From contig CAJUJI010000011.1 of the NCBI GenBank assembly GCA_910586875.1, positions 1-35,767 of the forward strand: 35,767 nt of DNA, given 5' to 3'. How positions within the stretch are numbered: the first letter of the stretch is position 1; every line of letters begins with the position of its first letter. The notes below the pieces were generated by a model. It had not been told where the DNA came from, made no database searches, and saw only the letters and a list, made by a program, of their open reading frames with translations. The translations under genes and the position numbers were made by a program. Shown here one piece after another: positions 32,481 through 35,767 of this stretch. The stretch is from an uncultured Anaerotruncus sp. GTDB lineage: Bacteria; Bacillota; Clostridia; Oscillospirales; Ruminococcaceae.

Positions 32481-32700
32481 ACCTGAGCACACCACCAAGG
32501 GCGGCTCTGTTTCGCATCCCCTGGTCAACCGCGCTGTGCGCGCTGGCAGGAAGATGCCAAACACAGAAAAAGAGCGCCTCTTTTTCAATAGACTACAATC
32601 CCAGTTTAACGCAAAACCGCAAGCCTGTAAAGTGGTAAACGCAAATCTCTTTATATCTGCCCAAAACAACCAGAATTTCAGCATACCGGTTGGGAAAATT
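32481..32700. other. Intergenic stretch between dapF and cimA
   Basis: No gene is supported. It contains a perfect palindromic hairpin at 32566-32586 (GAAAAAGAG, loop CGC, and its complement ending in T), which could act as a terminator in either direction or be a remnant. The remainder shows nothing I can name. Confidence 0.5.
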
Positions 32701-32724
32701 TTGCATAGGCCAAAATGATTTTGC

Positions 32725-32753
32725 TTGTGCTCGCCTGGTGGTTGTGCTAGAAT
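32725..32753 (+). promoter_or_regulatory. SigA-type promoter of cimA
   Basis: TTGTGC (32725-32730), 17-base spacer and TAGAAT (32748-32753) with TGC before it. The leader is about 20 nt, too short for a T-box or leucine attenuator. Confidence 0.7.
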
Positions 32754-32775
32754 TGAGCATAATGAGGTGAAGAAG

Positions 32776-34374
32776 ATGAAACGAATTGAAATTTTTGATT
32801 CCACCTTGCGGGATGGCGCACAAGGGGAGAATGTCTCCTTTTCGGTGGAAGATAAATTAAATATCGCCAGAGCACTGGACGGGTTGGGGGTCGAATATAT
32901 CGAGGCGGGCAACCCGTTTAGCAATCCAAAGGACGCCGCATTCTTCCAGCGCGCGGGCGAGCTGCGGCTGGAACGGGCGCATTTGGTTGCATTCGGTTCC
33001 ACCCGGCGGCGCGGGGTGCGTGTGGAGGAGGACAAAAACTGCGCAGCGCTGCTGGCAGCTGGGACCGAGTGTGTCGCAATTTTCGGCAAGAGCAGCGATT
33101 GGCAGGTGCGTGAGGTATTGGGCGCAACGCCGGACGAGAACCTGCAAATGATTTCCGATACGGTTGCATGGCTGACAAAATCCGGCCGACGGGTGTTCTT
33201 TGATGCCGAGCATTTCTTTGATGGCTATAAGCACAACCCCTATTACGCGGTCCAGACCCTGCGCGCCGCGTTCGATGCGGGCGCACACAAGCTGGTGCTG
33301 TGCGATACCAACGGCGGCTGCTTCCCGCAGGAGGTTCGCCGGATCACCCTGGAGATGGAACAGCAGTTTCCTGGCGCAATTGGGATTCACTGCCATGACG
33401 ATACCGGCTGTGCGGTTGCGAACACGCTGGCAGCGGTGCAGGCTGGCGCCAGCCATGTGCAGGGCACACTGATTGGTATTGGGGAGCGATGCGGCAATAC
33501 CAACCTGTCCACCGTGATTGCCAACCTCCAACTGAAACAGGACTACCACTGCATCCCAAACGACCGTCTTGTGCGGCTGACGCCAACCGCCCGCCTGCTT
33601 GCAGAAATCTGCAATATTCATCTGCCGCACACCATGCCCTATGTGGGAAAAAGCGCGTTCGCCCACAAGGGCGGAATGCACGTGGACGGTGTGCAAAAAA
33701 ATTCCGCCGCGTTTGAGCACATCAGCCCGGAAAAGGTGGGCAACCGGCGCCAGATTTTGCTTTCGGAGGTCGCCGGGCGGGCAGCGCTGGCCGCAAAAAT
33801 CTGCGAATTTGTGCCGGAGCTGTCCAAGGATTCTCCCGAGCTGGCAGCGCTGGTGGAAAAGCTCAAGGAGCTGGAATATGAGGGCTACCAGTTTGAGGCC
33901 GCAGCCGCCAGCTTTGAGATGGTCGTACTCAAGGAACTGGGGCGGTTTCTGCCGTTTTTCCATCTGGAGCTGTTCCGGATTATCGGGGAGCAGGACACCT
34001 ATAACCGGCATATGGCCTCCGCAATGGTCAAGCTGCGGGTGGATGAACAGTATGAAATCACCGCGGACGAGGGAGATGGTCCGGTTCACGCGCTCGACCG
34101 CGCGCTGCGCAAGGCGCTGGAGGTTTTTTATCCAACCTTGGCCGGCGTGCGGCTGATCGACTATAAGGTGCGTGTGATGGAGGCGGGCAAGGCAACCGCC
34201 TCGATGGTGCGGGTTTTAATTGAGTCCTCGGACGGCGCGCATTCCTGGACAACCGTTGGCGTCTCAAAGGATATCATCAACGCCTCTATCCATGCGCTGA
34301 TTGACTCGATGGAATATAAGCTGTATTGTGACCAGATGGCCGGACGGCTGATGAGAAAGGAGCGCACACAATGA
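32776..34374 (+). CDS. cimA: (R)-citramalate synthase
   Basis: This 532-residue enzyme condenses pyruvate with acetyl-CoA to give citramalate, the entry to 2-oxobutyrate and isoleucine without threonine deaminase. The TIM-barrel domain starts FDSTLRDGAQGENVSF with metal-binding Asp13, and contains GIHCHDDTGCAVAN and GTLIGIGERCGN. FAHKGGMHVDGV marks the end of the catalytic part; a C-terminal regulatory (LeuA dimer) domain follows at about 405-530. Length and RDGAQGEN favour CimA over 2-isopropylmalate or homocitrate synthase. ATG 32776 follows GAGGTGA. The stop overlaps the next gene by 4 nt. Confidence 0.93.
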   Translation: MKRIEIFDSTLRDGAQGENVSFSVEDKLNIARALDGLGVEYIEAGNPFSNPKDAAFFQRAGELRLERAHLVAFGSTRRRGVRVEEDKNCAALLAAGTECVAIFGKSSDWQVREVLGATPDENLQMISDTVAWLTKSGRRVFFDAEHFFDGYKHNPYYAVQTLRAAFDAGAHKLVLCDTNGGCFPQEVRRITLEMEQQFPGAIGIHCHDDTGCAVANTLAAVQAGASHVQGTLIGIGERCGNTNLSTVIANLQLKQDYHCIPNDRLVRLTPTARLLAEICNIHLPHTMPYVGKSAFAHKGGMHVDGVQKNSAAFEHISPEKVGNRRQILLSEVAGRAALAAKICEFVPELSKDSPELAALVEKLKELEYEGYQFEAAAASFEMVVLKELGRFLPFFHLELFRIIGEQDTYNRHMASAMVKLRVDEQYEITADEGDGPVHALDRALRKALEVFYPTLAGVRLIDYKVRVMEAGKATASMVRVLIESSDGAHSWTTVGVSKDIINASIHALIDSMEYKLYCDQMAGRLMRKERTQ

Positions 34375-34589
34375 CACGAGAAGAATTGATTCCAATTTTG
34401 CAAAGGTTAAATCCGGCACAGCTCAAGGATGGGCCCACCGCAGTGGTAATCAAAAGCTGGGGCCGTCCAAAGCCGCTGGTAGTGGAGCAACGCGGGGAAA
34501 ATTTGAGGATCTCCACCTGTGGATTGCTACGGCGGTGTATCATGACCATCCCAAAGCGCGAAATTTTTCCTGTCTCTGAACAGGAATAG
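34371..34589 (+). CDS. Small hypothetical protein coupled to cimA
   Basis: This 72-residue protein begins MTREELIPILQRLNPAQLKDG and continues with a beta-rich, basic middle (VVIKSWGRPKPLVVEQRGE) and a Cys at 50 and 56. I do not recognise it. The ATG overlaps the cimA stop (ATGA) and AGAAAGGAG lies upstream inside cimA, so it is translated from the cimA message. There is no signal or membrane segment. A role with CimA is only suggested by position. Confidence 0.65.
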   Translation: MTREELIPILQRLNPAQLKDGPTAVVIKSWGRPKPLVVEQRGENLRISTCGLLRRCIMTIPKREIFPVSEQE

Positions 34590-34651
34590 CCATATCAAAC
34601 CAGCGCGTTTTACCGCTGTAGGATTTTATTTAGATATCCATCAAATGGTTC

Positions 34652-34680
34652 TTGTTTTTTATCTTGCGTTATGTTACAAT
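34652..34680 (+). promoter_or_regulatory. Promoter of the sdpR-sdpI operon
   Basis: TTGTTT (34652-34657), 17-base spacer, TACAAT (34675-34680), TGT before the -10 box. Confidence 0.7.
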
Positions 34681-34682
34681 AC

Positions 34683-34702
34683 ATTTAGACATCAATCTAA
34701 AT
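34683..34702 (+). promoter_or_regulatory. Probable SdpR operator
   Basis: A perfect 7-bp inverted repeat, ATTTAGA-N6-TCTAAAT, lies immediately after the -10 box, where a repressor would block transcription. A half-site, ATTTAGATAT, occurs upstream of the -35 at about 34628-34637. Autorepression by the ArsR-type product is the natural inference. Confidence 0.7.
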
Positions 34703-34721
34703 TATTCAAGGAGGCGAAGTC

Positions 34722-35066
34722 ATGGGCTTTCCAGAAACATTTAAGGCATTATCCGACCCAACCAGACGCCAAATTTTGGATATTTTAAAGGATGGTGCAA
34801 AGTCCGCAGGCGAGATCGGCAGTTATTTTGATATGACCGGCGCGACCATCTCCCACCATTTGAGCGTACTGCGCGACGCAAAACTGGTAAGTGACACCAA
34901 GCGCGGGAAATATATCTATTATGAGCTGAACATGTCGGTGCTTGACGAGCTCATTGGCTGGGCAGCTTCCCTGAAAGGAGCAACAAAACATGAAGCGATG
35001 CAAGATAACTATGCTATGGATACTGGCGCTGCTGCCACTGCTGTTGACCGCAGCCGTTTACCATAA
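34722..35066 (+). CDS. sdpR: ArsR-family autorepressor, SdpR-like
   Basis: This 114-residue winged helix-turn-helix protein begins FKALSDPTRRQILDIL and has the recognition region ATISHHLSVLRDAKLV (41-56) and wing GKYIYYELN. It lacks the cysteine metal site of ArsR/SmtB sensors and matches the SdpR type, which represses its own operon. ATG 34722 has AAGGAGG upstream. Family members usually end near residue 90; here residues 90-114 are encoded inside the start of sdpI in another frame and look unlike a conserved domain. The operator at 34683 fits autorepression. Confidence 0.88.
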   Translation: MGFPETFKALSDPTRRQILDILKDGAKSAGEIGSYFDMTGATISHHLSVLRDAKLVSDTKRGKYIYYELNMSVLDELIGWAASLKGATKHEAMQDNYAMDTGAAATAVDRSRLP

Positions 35067-35637
35067 ATTGCCGCAGCAGATCCCCACCCATTGGGATTTC
35101 AGCGGCACCGTCACCTATAGCAGCAAGCCGCATATCTGGTTGCTGGCTGGCCTGTCGGTTTTGATGGCGGCATTTTATATGCTGCTTCCCAAAATTGACC
35201 CGCGCCGCTACAATTACGACCGCTTTGCGGGAAGCTACTGGAATTTTGGCATTTTATTGATGGGATTTTTGCTGGGAATGCTCTTGTTGGTCCTGTCGGA
35301 AAGTCTCTGGCCCCACCAGATTCCGGTCGGACGGGTGGTTGCCGGCGGACTGGGGCTCATGTATTTGTTCTTGGGGAACATGCTGCCAAAGATCAAAAAC
35401 AATTTCTTTATGGGGCTGAAAAATCCTTGGACCCTCTCGGACGAGGATGTTTGGAACCGCACCCACCGGCTAGGCGGCATTCTGTTGTTTCTCAATGGTG
35501 GTATTATATTGGGGAGTTGCTTTTGGCTTTCGGAGAAAATGCTGTTTGGTCTGCTGTTTTGCGGGCTGCTCTTTAGCACGCTGATTCCCAATGTGATGTC
35601 TTATCTTTGGTACCGGCAAAAGGAACATTCCAAATAA
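34990..35637 (+). CDS. sdpI: SdpI-family membrane protein (immunity/signal transducer)
   Basis: This 215-residue protein has six predicted transmembrane helices (about 7-24, 48-66, 84-103, 113-130, 160-180 and 184-206). The N-terminal part, LPQQIPTHWDFSGTV, is the DUF1648 motif, and GNMLPKIKNNFFMGLKNPWT with DEDVWNRTHRLGG is the SdpI signature. In Bacillus subtilis SdpI protects against the SdpC toxin and sequesters SdpR at the membrane. No sdpC-like gene is in the window. ATG 34990 has its own AAAGGAG and overlaps sdpR by 77 nt in the +1 frame. A strong terminator follows. Confidence 0.9.
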   Translation: MKRCKITMLWILALLPLLLTAAVYHKLPQQIPTHWDFSGTVTYSSKPHIWLLAGLSVLMAAFYMLLPKIDPRRYNYDRFAGSYWNFGILLMGFLLGMLLLVLSESLWPHQIPVGRVVAGGLGLMYLFLGNMLPKIKNNFFMGLKNPWTLSDEDVWNRTHRLGGILLFLNGGIILGSCFWLSEKMLFGLLFCGLLFSTLIPNVMSYLWYRQKEHSK

Positions 35638-35643
35638 ACCGCA

Positions 35644-35681
35644 AACCGGACTGTCAATGAGCAGTCCGGTTGTTTTATTTT
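35644..35681 (+). terminator. Intrinsic terminator after sdpI
   Basis: A perfect 10-bp stem (35644-35653 with 35662-35671), eight-base loop and a GTTTTATTTT tail. The rest of the window, to 35767, shows no gene. Confidence 0.92.
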
Positions 35682-35767
35682 AAAAAGCGGTTGTAGTCCA
35701 ATGGTGGAATGTAGGAAAAGCTTTCCGGGATATTTTAGGAATTTTGCTATCTTTCTTGTGAAAATGC

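Noticed and set aside
32418..33089. Long upstream extension of the dapF frame
   Set aside because: It lies opposite cimA, has no family similarity, and ATG 32417 has an ideal ribosome binding site and the true DapF N-terminus.
32857..34089. 410-codon frame antisense to cimA
   Set aside because: A shadow of cimA with no ribosome binding site or domain.

Overview
The window looks like chromosomal DNA from a Gram-positive, spore-forming member of the Clostridia, probably Oscillospiraceae/Ruminococcaceae-like. The evidence is a tepA-ylzJ pair (typical of endospore formers), LL-diaminopimelate aminotransferase, citramalate synthase, sdpR/sdpI genes, strong AGGAGG ribosome binding sites with several TTG starts, and GC-rich genes separated by AT-rich promoters. 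No rRNA, tRNA, CRISPR array, transposase or phage gene was seen.

Layout. 1-1029 (minus): a tepA-like ClpP-fold protease and a ylzJ-like gene whose end runs into a 125-bp structured repeat. 1264-2432 (plus): a YjaB-like acetyltransferase coupled to a DUF1638 protein. 2589-4210 (plus): an ECF-type sigma factor with an overlapping membrane anti-sigma candidate. 4270-5487 (minus): an HtrA-like surface protease. 5653-11075 (minus): an RNA-modification cluster with two TrmA/RlmD-family uracil-5-methyltransferases, a SUMF1-like protein, an RsmF-like m5C methyltransferase and a small unknown protein. 11367-16889 (plus): an ABC ATPase, a large exported membrane-anchored CARDB-like protein, a MacB/FtsX-type permease and an exported concanavalin-like protein. 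17179-19005 (plus): typA. 19006-19608: a hairpin-rich stretch carrying the second, inverted copy of the 125-bp repeat. 19609-22371 (minus): secA. 22603-25357 (minus): thrC followed by an apgM-type phosphomutase that is a candidate alternative homoserine kinase. 25464-25997 (minus): a DHFR-fold protein. 26183-29740 (plus): a lipoprotein, NADP-type isocitrate dehydrogenase and a phosphohexomutase. 29847-32417 (minus): dapF, dapL and a PH-domain protein. 32776-34589 (plus): cimA and a coupled small protein. 34722-35637 (plus): sdpR-sdpI.

Much of the second half serves amino-acid synthesis: threonine (thrC plus the candidate kinase), lysine/diaminopimelate (dapF, dapL), isoleucine by the citramalate route (cimA) and 2-oxoglutarate for glutamate (icd). 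The first half is dominated by translation-related RNA methylation and envelope functions. The least ordinary parts are the ABC/CARDB cluster, whose exported protein contains a sharply AT-rich internal module, and the inverted pair of structured repeats, which differ only by transitions and show a compensatory base pair. All calls come from reading the sequence; no database search was run.
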